Notes: generated from the letters alone by a model not told the origin. DNA of 64,000 nt from Epiperipatus broadwayi (GCA_028023455.1 JAQFVV010000036.1:3006452-3070451); one strand, 5' to 3'. Positions 49,507-61,219 are shown, numbered from the stretch's first letter. A program made the numbers and translations.

Positions 49507-49933
49507 GGAACTCCAGACTTTCAAACTCCTTACAGCTATTCATTCCATTTTATACAACTGATACACATAACCACATACAATAAAGTCTATAATGCATAAG
49601 CCATCACAAATCACCTTAAGGGTACTATAGCATAGTATATTGAAGACAGTGGATCCCCCTCAATATGTAATATTTTCTATTTCATATATATATATTTTTC
49701 CCCCGTTTTTTTTTTGTTAAATCCACTGTCTGCTCATGCGCAAATAATTGTTCCTTGTATTTTATAACCTTGTAAAAATATGTATGCAAAACAATTCCCA
49801 CATGTATTTATAATTTGTGTGAATAACGTTCACTTTTGAAACATAACCACATACAAGTGAAAAAGATAAATAATCTCTAATATATGAATTTCATGCTGAA
49901 CCAGCATTCATCAGTTGGTCCAGATCATCATCT
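49507..49933 (-). repeat. Family A repeat (inverted), interrupted by an insertion
   Basis: 49507-49580 and 49841-49933 are the two halves of one minus-strand family A copy: GAACTCCAGACTTTCAAACT, TTATACAACTGATACACATA on the left and GATAAATAATCTCTAATATA, GAACCAGCATTCATCAGTTG, GTCCAGATCATCATCT on the right. They join perfectly if the 260 bp between them and one copy of the 16-bp duplication are removed. Confidence 0.85.
49581..49840. mobile_element. 260-bp unclassified insertion with 16-bp target-site duplication
   Basis: ACATAACCACATACAA occurs at 49565-49580 and 49841-49856, exactly duplicated, and the bases between interrupt a family A repeat. The insert starts TAAAGTCTATAATGC and ends CACTTTTGAA, with no terminal inverted repeats and no poly(A) at its ends. 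It contains an 11-bp perfect inverted repeat, AGACAGTGGAT (49644-49654) and ATCCACTGTCT (49721-49731). A duplication this long points to target-primed or similar retroposition, but the origin of the insert is not recognised. Confidence 0.8.
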
Positions 49934-49943
49934 AAATAATCAG

Positions 49944-50105
49944 TGTAGAAGATGAGGATCTGGTTCAACATGAAATATACTGGAGATTATGTATCTTCTT
50001 CACATACATGTGATCATGTGTATTGGTTGTATAAGATAGAATGGATAGTTGTATGGAGCTTGAATGACAGTTCACATCCCTTCTAATTACATTAAGTTCA
50101 GTATA
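49944..50105 (+). repeat. Family A repeat, + copy opposed to the interrupted one
   Basis: CAGTGTAGAAGATGAGGATC, TGGTTCAACATGAAATATAC, TGTATCTTCTTCACATACAT, GATAGAATGGATAGTTG and a short GTTCACATCCCTTCT at the B-box position. It follows the minus-strand copy by about 10 bp, giving another head-to-head pair. Confidence 0.8.
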
Positions 50106-50109
50106 GACA

Positions 50110-50800
50110 ATATACTAATATTTAAATATTATATGTACTTATATTTATTTCTTTATATTACTTCAGAACAATGAAAATATTTTTTTTTGTAACTTTTTAC
50201 TCATTTCAAACTCTTGATAGACTTTATATTCGTTTTTGTTATCATTCTCAGATCTTACCAATTACTCTAACTTAGATTTGTGAAACATAGATTATGAATT
50301 CGAAAATAGATTAAAAATAAAACAAATTAGTATTAAACAATTATAATAAAAATATTAACAATAAAAAAAGAGGTATAATCCAAGCAAAGATTGAAAATAA
50401 TACAAATGAGTATATAAAAAAAATTATAATAAAAATAATAAGCGGTAAAAAAAAAATTTATACTCAAACTAGCTTTAGTAATGCTTCAAAGAATATTGAA
50501 AAAGACTGAAAAATAAATGAACTGGGAATATAGCAAAAGGAATAAATAATCAATACACTGGGACAATTTTTGTTTGAATAACAAAAGATAAAAATATTCT
50601 CAGATGTGACCAAAATTTATTGAATTATTAAAGAAATTAAAATTTTGACATGAATCTTAGTTAATAATTAATTTATAAAAATAATCTATATATACAGTTG
50701 TATGCAATTTTATAGTATTTAGTTTATCTCTATGGCTTATTTATATAATAAAGTGAATTTTCTGTAATTCCATTATATCCTACATATAATAGTTTTTTAA
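50110..50800. other. AT-rich non-coding DNA
   Basis: Nothing recognised. Confidence 0.6.
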
Positions 50801-50822
50801 TCAAATAAATAGTCAAATAGTT

Positions 50823-51245
50823 GTATTTTTATATTGGACTATTTCCACCATCTAATATGTATATTGACTGTCTTTAGAAAAATTTAACTTTATTTAAATA
50901 TTCCAAATACATTCAACTGTTAGTAATAGCACATCAAACAGGTTAGTATATGTGCAATGTTTCAAGATGTATTATTCTCCCCTCTTCTTCAGATGTTGCT
51001 GGCCTGATCATTGACAGTACTAGCATGTGATTCAAACCTGGACCCTTAGATTATTGAGTATTGAATTTTAAGGTAACACTCCAATTAATTGAGCCATCGT
51101 GCCATTAACAGTTGAATGTATTTGGAATATTTAAATAAAGTTAAATTTTTTCTAAAGACATTCAATATACATATTAGATGATGGAAATAGTCCAATACAA
51201 AAATACAACTAGGCCACCATCATCATAAACCTTCAGTAAAACACC
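50823..51245 (-). mobile_element. Family D foldback SINE with 16-bp target-site duplication
   Basis: AAATAGTCAAATAGTT is present exactly at 50807-50822 and 51246-51261. Inside, 50820-50922 and 51105-51209 are inverted arms over ~100 bp with only a few mismatches (both carry TTGGACTATTTCCA and AACTTTATTTAAATATTCCA in opposite sense). The ~180-bp middle, on the minus strand, has TGGCTCAATTAATTGG (A-box-like) and CCAGGTTTGAATCAC (B-box-like), about 55 bp apart, so it is probably tRNA-derived. Beyond the right arm there is a ~35-bp tail, GCCACCATCATCATAAACC onward. A second copy starts at 63812. Confidence 0.85.
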
Positions 51246-51264
51246 AAATAGTCAAATAGTTTAT

Positions 51265-52400
51265 TATTGGAAAGTTCATAACAAATTTGAGCTCAGGAAA
51301 TGAAGAACAGAACTGCAATTTATGCATCTCGTGTACCTAAGTCTGTCACTCAGTTACTTTATCAACTAATGAAGAGGAGTTTCTTTTAATTAATCCCTAT
51401 CTCCAATTCATCAGACATAAATATGAAACTTCTCTTCCTGTAAAAAAAAAAAAAAATTATAAAAAAGGGAATCAAAAATAAAAAAAAACATCATCTATCC
51501 TTTTTTTTTTAATTTACCCTCTTCCACATTTTGAATTGGATAAATAAGTAAGAGCTAACTCATACCACAGATAATCTAGATTTCTTTCACTACTATCTGA
51601 TAATAAACCACTTATATTATTTAAAGAATGCCAGCAATCTATTGTAATGTTTTCCACATTTGGCTAGGTCTTTGTATGCATAAACTGCATGAGTTGATCA
51701 AGTTATGAAAAAGAAGAATGTTTCACTCTTATTTCTAAAAACATAACTATATTTCCTGAGCAACTCTACCTAAAAATTGATGTGATTATGATTGTCAACT
51801 GAATCAGCTTTTAATTTATAAATGAGGGTGCTAGAGTTGTTAGACTCATTGATTCTGCATCAAGCATATCGTAACTTAAACAGAAAATAAAGTAAACAAT
51901 TGGGATTTGGGTTTCCTGTAACTTAGTTATATTTTTAAGAGGATTATATACCCAGGGCTTAATTAATAAGGATTGGCAATGGCAAATTATGTGTTCTAAT
52001 AAACTAACCCTACTAAATTTAATGATAAACATTAATAATGTATAATGAAAAAGTTGATGAAAGCAAAATATTTGATTCTAACGAACTTAAAATATTTTTA
52101 AGATAAATAAAATTGGACAGTACACACGCCAATCCAGATATTAAATCAACTAATTAGATAAAATAATTAAAACCACTAAACAATATTCACTTAGAAATTT
52201 CTTCCATAAAGTTCCTTTAAAATGACAGTCTCTTTAATATGAAAATTAAAAGTCTATATCAGGATTATATAAGGTTATATGAAGTATTGTTTGCAAACTT
52301 TAAGTCACAATCAGGGTATGAAGAATTTTAGTTTACCAGTAAGTTTAGCAAGTTTACGAAGATTGTTGAATACTATGCATAGTTTTTTTTTGGAGTAGAA
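51265..52400. other. AT-rich non-coding DNA
   Basis: No recognised feature. The 73-codon minus-strand frame at 51811-52032 shows no known domain. Confidence 0.5.
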
Positions 52401-52584
52401 TGAGCTCATGGCCATTAGTTTTAATGTGATCTTGATCCTGGTTCTAAAGGCTATTCATGAAAGCTTTTCTGGTGGATGTCTTCATGAACGATGTCAGCAA
52501 AAGCCTTGGTCTACTCCTACATGATGAACTATTTCCATATAGAGTGGTCCTGGAGTTTCTTTAATGACCCAGGACCAGCCGAAA

Positions 52585-52634
52585 GATATAACAGAAAAGA
52601 CAAGATGCTGATATAACAGAAAAGACAAGATGCT
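52585..52634. repeat. Exact 25-bp tandem duplication
   Basis: GATATAACAGAAAAGACAAG plus ATGCT is repeated twice without a mismatch. It lies just downstream of the minus-strand TATA box and duplicates the sequence next to the putative start site. Confidence 0.95.
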
Positions 52635-52663
52635 GATCAAACTGGGATCTCTTCCCTTTTATA
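52631..52663 (-). promoter_or_regulatory. Candidate Pol II core promoter (TATA box plus initiator)
   Basis: On the minus strand TATAAAAGGG (52663 down to 52654) is followed by GATCAGCATC; the A of TCAG at 52634 lies 29 bp from the first T of the TATA box, the canonical spacing for an initiator (TCA+1). The downstream ~230 bp is GC-richer than average, but its ATGs open only short frames (for example 14 and 13 codons). The promoter could belong to a host transcript or to an unrecognised LTR; sequence alone cannot choose. Confidence 0.4.
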
Positions 52664-53010
52664 CTCGAGATCCAGTTTTCAGACATCTACACATACTTTT
52701 TGCTTTTGTTAAAAATACATGTTAATAATCTTGTGCATTCTTTTGTATTTTTCAATTACAAAGTTCTCCTTTTCATAAAGTCTTTCTGCCATCTGTAATT
52801 AGCTAAAAAAAATTTCTTTTAGCTTATCTGGATTAGTAATTTGTGTGTCTTGTTCTTTCCAATTTTTACTTTTATTTTTAATTAGATAAAAAAAAATATG
52901 TAGAAAAATTTAACTTATCATTGTATGTTTTAAACAAAAAATTATAAGAACTAAAAAAAATTTTTAATTGCATCTTTTACTAAGATCGCTAAATTTACTT
53001 TTCCTTTTAG

Positions 53011-53136
53011 CCTTAAGACTATGCACCTAGATGTGACAGTAGGACCTCTACAAATCTTAACACAAGATAAAAACAAGAGCTTGTGTTAAGATTTGTAGAG
53101 GTCCCTACTGTCGCATCTAGGTACATAATCTTAAGG
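53011..53136. repeat. Near-perfect hairpin, 56-bp arms and 13-nt loop
   Basis: 53011-53066 (CCTTAAGACTATGCACCTAG...AACACAAG) and 53080-53136 (CTTGTGTTAAGATTTGTAGA...TTAAGG) are reverse complements apart from three substitutions and one inserted base. The loop is ATAAAAACAAGAG. TAGCCTTAA occurs at 53008-53016 and again at 53140-53148, a possible 9-bp target duplication that overlaps the left arm end. It could be a foldback MITE, or the source of a long hairpin RNA; there is no ORF. Confidence 0.9.
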
Positions 53137-53149
53137 TCATAGCCTTAAT

Positions 53150-55900
53150 ATAGATTACTTACCTAATGAGTATGCACTTAACAAATTATTAAATACAACT
53201 TTAAAGAATGTTAGGTAAAATTCAAATGATACATCAATGCTACTATGCATGAAAGGGCCCTAAATTTCATTTCCTGGTGAAATTATTCATTTTAGTACAA
53301 TTACAACTTGGACAAAACAATTGTTCACAAACGGAAGAAATTATTTTTTTAGCATTTCTTCTTGTATTTTAATCTTCAAATTGCTTTCGTTAAAATATTT
53401 TGCCCATTTCATTTTTTTCTCAGCCGTTAAAAAAAATTGAATAATAATAATTTGCTTCGTTTTTTTTAAGCATTATTTTTCTACTTTGATTTTATTGTTT
53501 TACATATTCGTGGTAGAATAATTCGTGACATCAATATTGATGATGATAAAAATGTAAGAATAAATATTTTTCAGGAAATCGTGAGTTTAATAACGGATTT
53601 TGAAATAAATGTTTTAATATTCTGACAATCAATCATTAATGACAAGTGATATCTAGTGTAGATTTAAAATAAAATGATTTTTTATTACGTTAAATACATT
53701 TTTAGTTTTAAAATCAAATTTAATATTTTTTAGATGAATTTTCACATTAAAATTACTAATGAATAAAAAAATAAAGAAGAGACATTTGTATTATTTAAAA
53801 AAATATTATTATTGGATATAATTTAATCCTTATTTTTTATTGAATCCTGTATATATATATATATATATATGTTTAGACACTTAGCCTAAAATGGCTTCAC
53901 TGTATTTATAAAAAATTAAATAAATTATGATAAATTAGATTTCGGAGCCTATTAAGAATAAAGGAAGCATTATAATGCTATCACATTTTCTTCTTTTTTT
54001 ACTGCCAATGGATTGACATTCTTCTAGCCAGCCTACATTAATATATTTGTTCTTTAACTAATAATAGCCAGATATCCATTTACCAACCTCTACTGGATAT
54101 CTAGCTGATAGTTGTTGACCAGCTACTGCAAAAAGGAATCTAAAACTATGATTTGAAAAAAAAGCATTCGTCCAACTCAGATTTGAATTCCGAATTGAGA
54201 TCATAATAACAGACTCTATTTATAAGTAATCTTAAATTATTTTGGTCAATAAATGGGACATAAACAGATATTTATTATCATAAAAATTGAATTGATAACT
54301 CTATTGATATGATTTTGTTTTTTTTAAAAAAGCATAATTGAGTGGTTTATTGCTTGGGAATTCTTAATAAGTTTCACTCCATATGACAGAGAAGAATTTT
54401 GATTCATGGATCTTGAGAACCCTGTGCTCACCCATTTTACTACTCACTATAAACCATTATAGACCATTGTGCTTCCGGAACAGCATGATTAAAATGAATA
54501 CCATTTGAATTTTACATTTATTAATAATAACATATATTTGCTAACACCTTTTGCAATAGGTATATATTGTACCAGATTCTGCCAGCATTAAGAACATCGA
54601 TCATTTGAGGGCACAACTAGGCTACTTAATAAGCTTAGAAAATTTATTTGGGTAACCAAATATGCATTAATGATGAACATCCTGACATAAAATAAATTAT
54701 TTGCCCCTGACACTAGCTCAGCTTAAAGTGTGAGACTCTGGATTATTAAACAATTAATAAACACAGTAAACAAACATCAGACAAATTTAAATTAATAAGA
54801 ATGATAATGTCTATTACATTAAATGAAAATAAAGAAATCATAAAATTAATTAATATTGCATCTATGAATGACTTAAGGGAGGACTTTATTATTGACAGCT
54901 TTGACTAGTTAAATTGATCCTCTACTTAATTACTTCAAAGACTGAAATAATCTTTTAACAGTGTTTTAAAAAATAGGATGTATAATCTATATGTGTGAAC
55001 GCACTTTTAATAAAAAAGAAAGAAGATATTTAATTTATTTACTTGAACACTTATGTGTATATGCTACAATAAAGATGCATGTGTGCAGCAATTTAATACC
55101 ACCTAATGATTATTTGTAAAATAAAAAGGGCTATTCTACATAAGAGCGGCATAAGAAGTTAATTTTAAGCTTACCATGCAAAAGACAAGAAAGTTGATAA
55201 TTCGAAATTGGTAGCCTGGGTTAAAAGAATATGAGCTTGACTGAAATATCATAGAGACTGACAAATTTTCCAATACATGGTGAAACTGAAACAGTCAGCT
55301 TTAACAATCTTACTGTTTCACCTACTATATTCTATAGTAGTATTTCTATCTATGTAACTATCACCAAATCCTCGTATATCATGTTAATATTATGTTAAAA
55401 AGCAGGCTAAATTTAAACCTAAATATGTTAATCATGTATGTGTGCATATATCTGAACATATAGTATAAAAATTGCATCTATATGCATAAATCTCTATAAA
55501 TACATATATATATATATATATTTCTGGTAATAAATAAATGGAAAATGTGTTGTATGTGTAACATAAGATTACATATATGCAGGAATGAATAATGTTAACA
55601 GGATTAAAACATTAAAATTTCTTTACTTAAAATATTAATTCTAAAAAGTAATATTTGAAATTATTATATAATTCTGCATATATCGTTGAATTAAATGGTC
55701 AAGTTACATATATAACAAAATGTTTTTTCATCTTTTAGATTTGTTTTTCTACAAAGGACGGCTCCATAAAAGTTAATCCTTCTAGCTATAAAATGGCCTA
55801 GTTTCAATCTAAAGTTAAAATTAGATGTAAAATTAGAAATATGAATAAATTATGGTGAGTGACTGAGGTTAAAACTGACCTAATAGAAAAACAATCACAG
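53150..55900. other. AT-rich non-coding DNA
   Basis: No gene or recognised repeat. Only short (TA)n tracts. Confidence 0.6.
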
Positions 55901-55988
55901 CGGGTTTCCATGATTTTTTTAGAGGTAGCGAAAAAGCTGGAAAAGTGAATCTAAAAATAATGTAACCGAAGGAGAGGGGGTGAGCTAA

Positions 55989-56032
55989 TATATAAACTGC
56001 TGCAGCTATCTTAGAAGGCATTCATTCATTCA
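55989..56032 (+). promoter_or_regulatory. Weak candidate TATA-type promoter
   Basis: TATATAAA (55989-55996) follows a G-rich stretch (GGAGAGGGGGTGAGC) and precedes initiator-like TCATTC/TCAGTC motifs 35-43 bp downstream. The next ~200 bp is GC-richer and ends near AAAACGGTAATAA, a splice-donor-like site at about 56225. The only ATG frames there are very short. In 70-75% AT DNA a TATATAAA is expected by chance, so this is tentative. Confidence 0.2.
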
Positions 56033-56239
56033 GTCTATCATTATACTTTAACAAAGTACTTGCAAAAAGAGTGATGATGATAATGTCGGGGTAGAAGGCC
56101 AATTTCTTTGCCTTCTGGACCTCGATAAGAAGCTACCTGATGTGGGAGACCATGCAGTAAGAGCCACCACCAACTAAAGAAGTTTCTCGATGATTAAACA
56201 GCCTGCCAGCAGAAAAAAAGAAAACGGTAATAAACTCCT

Positions 56240-57690
56240 TCAATTCTAAAACCTTTCAACTAAAGTCAACTAATTCTTATAAGCAGGCAATCTAAATCTA
56301 TGGCCATAATAATAAAAATGTAAACTAAACTTATTTCTTAAATGTAGTTTTATTTTATTTCAATCTTAAAATCTTGCCTGATTTGATATCTGATTTACGA
56401 TTTATTATTCTTAATACCAAATTTACTGATGTAACTGCTTTATGATTTCTTATCTGAATTATTATTTGCAATAATAACACATTTCATTTGTTGATATGAT
56501 TTCTTTATTTATTGGCTTACTTGCTGAACTTATTTATGATTGATTTAGTTTTACGTAATCATCCAATTTTGAGTTATTAAAAGTTATTTAGTCTTAACTC
56601 GCTAAAATCAATTGTTTTTAAATATTTTAGTATAACTTTTATTACGTACTATTCAAACCTATTTTAAAATAATAATTATGTTTCTAGGTTATTTTGTATG
56701 TTTTAAGTTAATGATAAAACTTGCCATCATTAATTTTATAAACAGTTCATAATTAGCGAAACTGAATTAATCAAATCTCAGCTAATGTCATATAAATTCC
56801 ATTTTAAACTATGCTAAAAAAAAAGCCAAATTTCAGATTTCACTTCTATGCCAAACCTTATTATTTTCAATTATGTATTTGTTTATGCTATATTTATTTG
56901 AAACTGGGTTTTACTCTTAGTTAAATAATTAGTGAGAAGTCATTATATATTCTCACACGTATATATGTTATTTTGCGTATATATGTAATTTCCCGTATAT
57001 ATGTAATTTCGCATATATTGATGCACAAACCGAAACTCTGTTTTGAAATGGATAAAATGTCTTATATAAGATATAATTACAAGCTTACAGCTATTCTAAA
57101 ATATATTTGCTTTAAATATAACATTTAAGTAATATTCAGTTGAAGTGATAAAATACAGTATAAATCTATAATTCTATATCATAATTTTCCATAATATACT
57201 GTAATCCTTCCTAGAATTATAAATGCCTATATAGATAGCTTTACAAATTAAATTCATAAACTTTCCTTAATAGCATAATTATAGATGCTATCTCATGAAC
57301 TGATACACGGTAGTTTCATGAAGGAAACTAATATTTAGTATTTTAATTTTTTTATATAATAATGTTGTCAGTGGTGCATATGTGTCCTTAAGAAATACAT
57401 GGCATACTCACTTGTTGCTGTATTATTTAATGGGCATATGTGTTAGGGCTACACCATTACTCAGTTAAGATAACTACCTTCTCTAGATGGTGGACAGGTT
57501 CGCCTTCTCAGGAACAGAGCATGAGACTTCCCCACTTAAATTAGTTGTTCGATCATCTGGACTAAATATCTCTTATTTCCACAGCAATGAGTTTGGTAAA
57601 AGGGAACCGGTTACTTGGTACAAATCCCATGAATAAGGCACATATACGAGATGCAGGGAGTCAGAATTGTATATTTTCTATACGCCCTGT
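56240..57690. other. AT-rich DNA with a 20-bp-type tandem repeat
   Basis: Three to four loose copies of CGTATATATGTAATTTC lie at 56958-57020. A GC-richer patch at 57430-57690 has no ORF or known motif. Otherwise nothing recognised. Confidence 0.5.
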
Positions 57691-57696
57691 TTCTGA

Positions 57697-57748
57697 AGTC
57701 TGACTGCCAATAATCAGTTCAGGATCTGACTGCCAATAATCAGTTCAT
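57697..57748. repeat. 27-bp tandem duplication
   Basis: TCTGACTGCCAATAATCAGT TCA is present twice in tandem, separated by GGA. Confidence 0.9.
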
Positions 57749-57793
57749 CCCGCCATAATAATTGTATTTTTCAGCTTTGATCTGAGTTTGAAT

Positions 57794-58179
57794 CTAATTT
57801 CATAGGCATATTAGCTATATAGAGAATATCTTGATTATTCGTGCTTAATAAAATATTATGTTCTTTATAAATGTTTATAATCACTTCTACTAGCTCTAAA
57901 GCAAATCTAAATTCTATTATATAGCATAAACTAGACATAGATAGTCATGAGCAAGTTCATTAAGTATAAAGTAATATTAAGGCTCACTAATTTCATAGGC
58001 ATATTAGCTATATAGAGAATATCTTGATTATTCGTGCTTAATAAAATATTATGTTCTTTATAAATGTTTATAATCACTTCTACTAGCTCTAAAGCAAATC
58101 TAAATTCTATTATATAGCATAAACTAGACATAGATAGTCATGAGCAAGTTCATTAAGTATAAAGTAATATTAAGGCTCA
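57794..58179. repeat. Exact 193-bp tandem duplication
   Basis: 57794-57986 and 57987-58179 are the same 193 bases, starting CTAATTTCATAGGCATATTA and ending TAATATTAAGGCTCA. I found no mismatch by reading both. The ORF of 66 codons at 57931-58131 lies inside and is a product of the junction. Confidence 0.95.
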
Positions 58180-58199
58180 TGAAAATGTAAATTCCAACC

Positions 58200-58535
58200 T
58201 ATAATCTTTGAGTGATAGATATATATAGCTAAATCAATTAAAGTATTTGTAACCTAAAACTATAATCACCTGCAAGTGATTAGAAATGCTATATATAAAC
58301 CGGAAGTACTTATACCTAAAATCATCACCCACAAGTGATATACATATATGTAAGAAAGCAAATAATTTGTAACTAGCAATTTAATATCACCTGCAAGTGA
58401 TCTCACCCACCACATATATATGTAAACCAAGCCATGTATAACTCAGCCATAAAAAATTGTATTTACAAAATCATCACCTGTGTGTGAACCCAAACTTAAA
58501 TGTAAACTATCCCTTAATCACCTGCGAGTGAGTCA
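58200..58535. repeat. Degenerate repeat with palindromic core ATCACCTGCAAGTGAT
   Basis: The core occurs at 58265-58280, 58324-58339 (ATCACCCACAAGTGAT), 58386-58401, 58473-58487 (ATCACCTGTGTGTGA) and 58517-58531 (ATCACCTGCGAGTGA), with a weaker match near 58206. The half-sites ATCAC/GTGAT are inverted around a 6-bp centre, and CACCTG is an E-box core. Spacing is 59, 62, 87 and 44 bp, and (TA)n-like stretches lie between most copies. It reads as a diverged tandem array; a binding-site role would be speculation. Confidence 0.75.
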
Positions 58536-58539
58536 ATGC

Positions 58540-59230
58540 CTATTCATTGTATTATTATTTCATTTATGATTTCAGTTTTTAACTTTTATTAAATTAATTT
58601 TAAATTTAACTACTGTGTCGTCTCGATATTGCTCATTATTAAGTCATTAATTATTATTAATATATTAGTTATTAAGAATCACTTCCTTATTTAATAATTA
58701 TATCCTAGCCACACGATATCTATATTAGCTATACTTGTTAGAATATCAACTTTCCCCATAGTCTCTGCTTTACTGATGTTCTACTGCCATCACATGATAA
58801 AGGAGAATACTGCTGTGGCCTCATATGTGTCATCCATAAGGTGGTAAGTCTCTGAGCAATAGTAAAGGAACTAGGGCTATATCAGACCTGTGGTTTAACC
58901 ATCGTATTCTGGTTGGCCTTGGGATGATTTACTAAAACTCTAGGTTTTGTTACATGAATGTACAAATTTGACCATTACAGAAACTAATACACAAAGAGAG
59001 GGTGGTGACTATACCTAAGCCAGGTCACACCAGGGTAAATAGACTGTTATAAAGGCAGTAAATGGTCTGGGTCAGAAGAAATATAATACTAATATTGATG
59101 TGGTAGATACGTAGCTATCCTGGTAAAGTGAAAGAATAGCCTTATAAAATAATAGTGGTATTTCCATGGAAGAGTAATACACACAAGTAGATAAATACAC
59201 TTTATGTAAGACATATTATGTACAAGCATG
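58540..59230. other. Non-coding DNA
   Basis: A GC-richer stretch at about 58750-59060 shows no ORF over 60 codons and no motif I recognise. Confidence 0.45.
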
Positions 59231-59231
59231 A

Positions 59232-59310
59232 AACAGCTGCTTTATAAGCAGTTGTCCCGGATTAGCGGGTTCGCTTCCCGGTTGATGTCATGACACATGA
59301 GGGGAAAAAA
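59232..59310 (+). mobile_element. tRNA-derived SINE, type 1, 5'-truncated
   Basis: It starts inside the unit (CAGCTGCTTTATAAGCAG) and keeps GTTGTCCCGGATTAGCGGG, TTCGCTTCCCGGTTGATG and the tail TCATGACACATGAGGGGA followed by A6. The A box is missing. The CTTTATAAGCAG block matches the 40.4-kb copy rather than the CAAGCAAG variant of the others. Confidence 0.8.
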
Positions 59311-59565
59311 ATCTATATTCTAATCACACTTATATAAAATAAATTGATTAACACTAATTAAAAGAAAAGGTTAATTTTAAACATTATTACTGTCTTGATT
59401 TTTCTTACTAATTAAACTTCTGACTTGATTTCTTAAACAAAAAAAAAAAACTTCAGTTTTAAAAAGAGGAAGGGGGGAGGGGTATCAAATTATTCTACAA
59501 TAATAATATAAATTTTAAAATCATGACTTTATTTAAAACTATAGCTATTTTTTATAAACATAATA

Positions 59566-59971
<406 letters not shown>

Positions 59972-59974
59972 CAA

Positions 59975-60985
59975 AACATATAACATTAAAATTTAGTCAG
60001 AAAACAAAATTTTATCAAAATTCTCTTAAGCCCATGGTTCACTAACAAATAGATTCAAACAACATATATATAGTTGAATTTCACTTGAGAAGGTCTATTT
60101 AGTAATTGAGAGACTATGGCTATGAAAGTACTTTAGTAAAATATTATTGTCTGGATAATATATTAATATTATATGGTTTTCTATTTTATTTATCATTACT
60201 AGTATAGAGTTAGGCAATATTGAAAACATATGTATTATATAATGATATTACTCAAAGACTATTGGATAAATGATATCAAACCAACTTGTAAATTTAAATA
60301 TTAATTATAAAATAGTTTCTAATGCAACTCAAATATTTCCATTTACTTGCAAATAAAAATTTGACAAAAACTAAACATTTTTCTAACTTATTTTATATTT
60401 AGCTGAGCTTCTCTTATTATATTCATTAAGATGTAAAAATTTTCAGATATTATATAATATAATAATGGAGTGGGTTTTGATTATCAGTCACAACTGACCT
60501 GAGCTAGGACCCATAAACATTTACCTTCACAATGTCAATCTCTGCATCAATTTATGTAAAGCATCAGATAAAATAGTTAATTTTTTTCTACATTTAAAAT
60601 TCCTTGTTGTGTAATAAAACTCACTCTTAAGTAGTTAATTTTCTAAGTAGATCGTAAATTTGTAATGGTTCCCTTCTGAGAGACCATTTATAGAAGCAAA
60701 AAGTTCCATAATTTTTGAGCCAATAGGTTATTATAAAAAATGTTTCCTAATAAATTTTCTAACATATAATAGCTACCAATCAAAACTCAAAACTCTATTT
60801 GAATATGTGGAACTTAAAGCATTATTAAACAGAATCCAAATTAAGAATCATAAGATCTTTAAAACATATCAAATCTAAATATTGATCATCTCTATATCTC
60901 TTCAACTCTAGACTGGTGTTATCTTACTGATATTAATTAAATCCAATCTAAACTTAACAAACAAACAAGTAACTTACAGAAAACA
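59975..60985. other. AT-rich non-coding DNA
   Basis: Nothing recognised. Confidence 0.6.
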
Positions 60986-60989
60986 ACTC

Positions 60990-61216
60990 ATATATATGTA
61001 GATATGATAATCTGGACCAACTGATGATTGCTGGTTTAGCATGAAATGCATATATTGGTGATTATTTATCTTTTCGATATATATATATGTGTTCAAGTGT
61101 ATCAGTGTTATGAGATAGAGTGAAGAGTGGTGGGTCGTGTGAAAGTCTGGGTTCATATACCCTATATATTACATATATTGATACAGGTATATAATATTTA
61201 GCCTGCATTTCAGTTA
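60990..61216 (+). repeat. Family A repeat, 5'-truncated copy
   Basis: It begins ATATATATGTAGATATGATA, then ATCTGGACCAACTGATGATT, GTTCAAGTGTATCAG, GATAGAGTGAAGAGTGGTGG, AAAGTCTGGGTTCATATACC and ends AGCCTGCATTTCAG. Among the family A copies here it is close to those at 17.0 and 46.4 kb. Confidence 0.85.
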
Positions 61217-61219
61217 ATA

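Noticed and set aside
58200-58535. CRISPR-like array
   Set aside because: Repeat units are diverged, spacing is irregular (44-87 bp), and the window is clearly eukaryotic.
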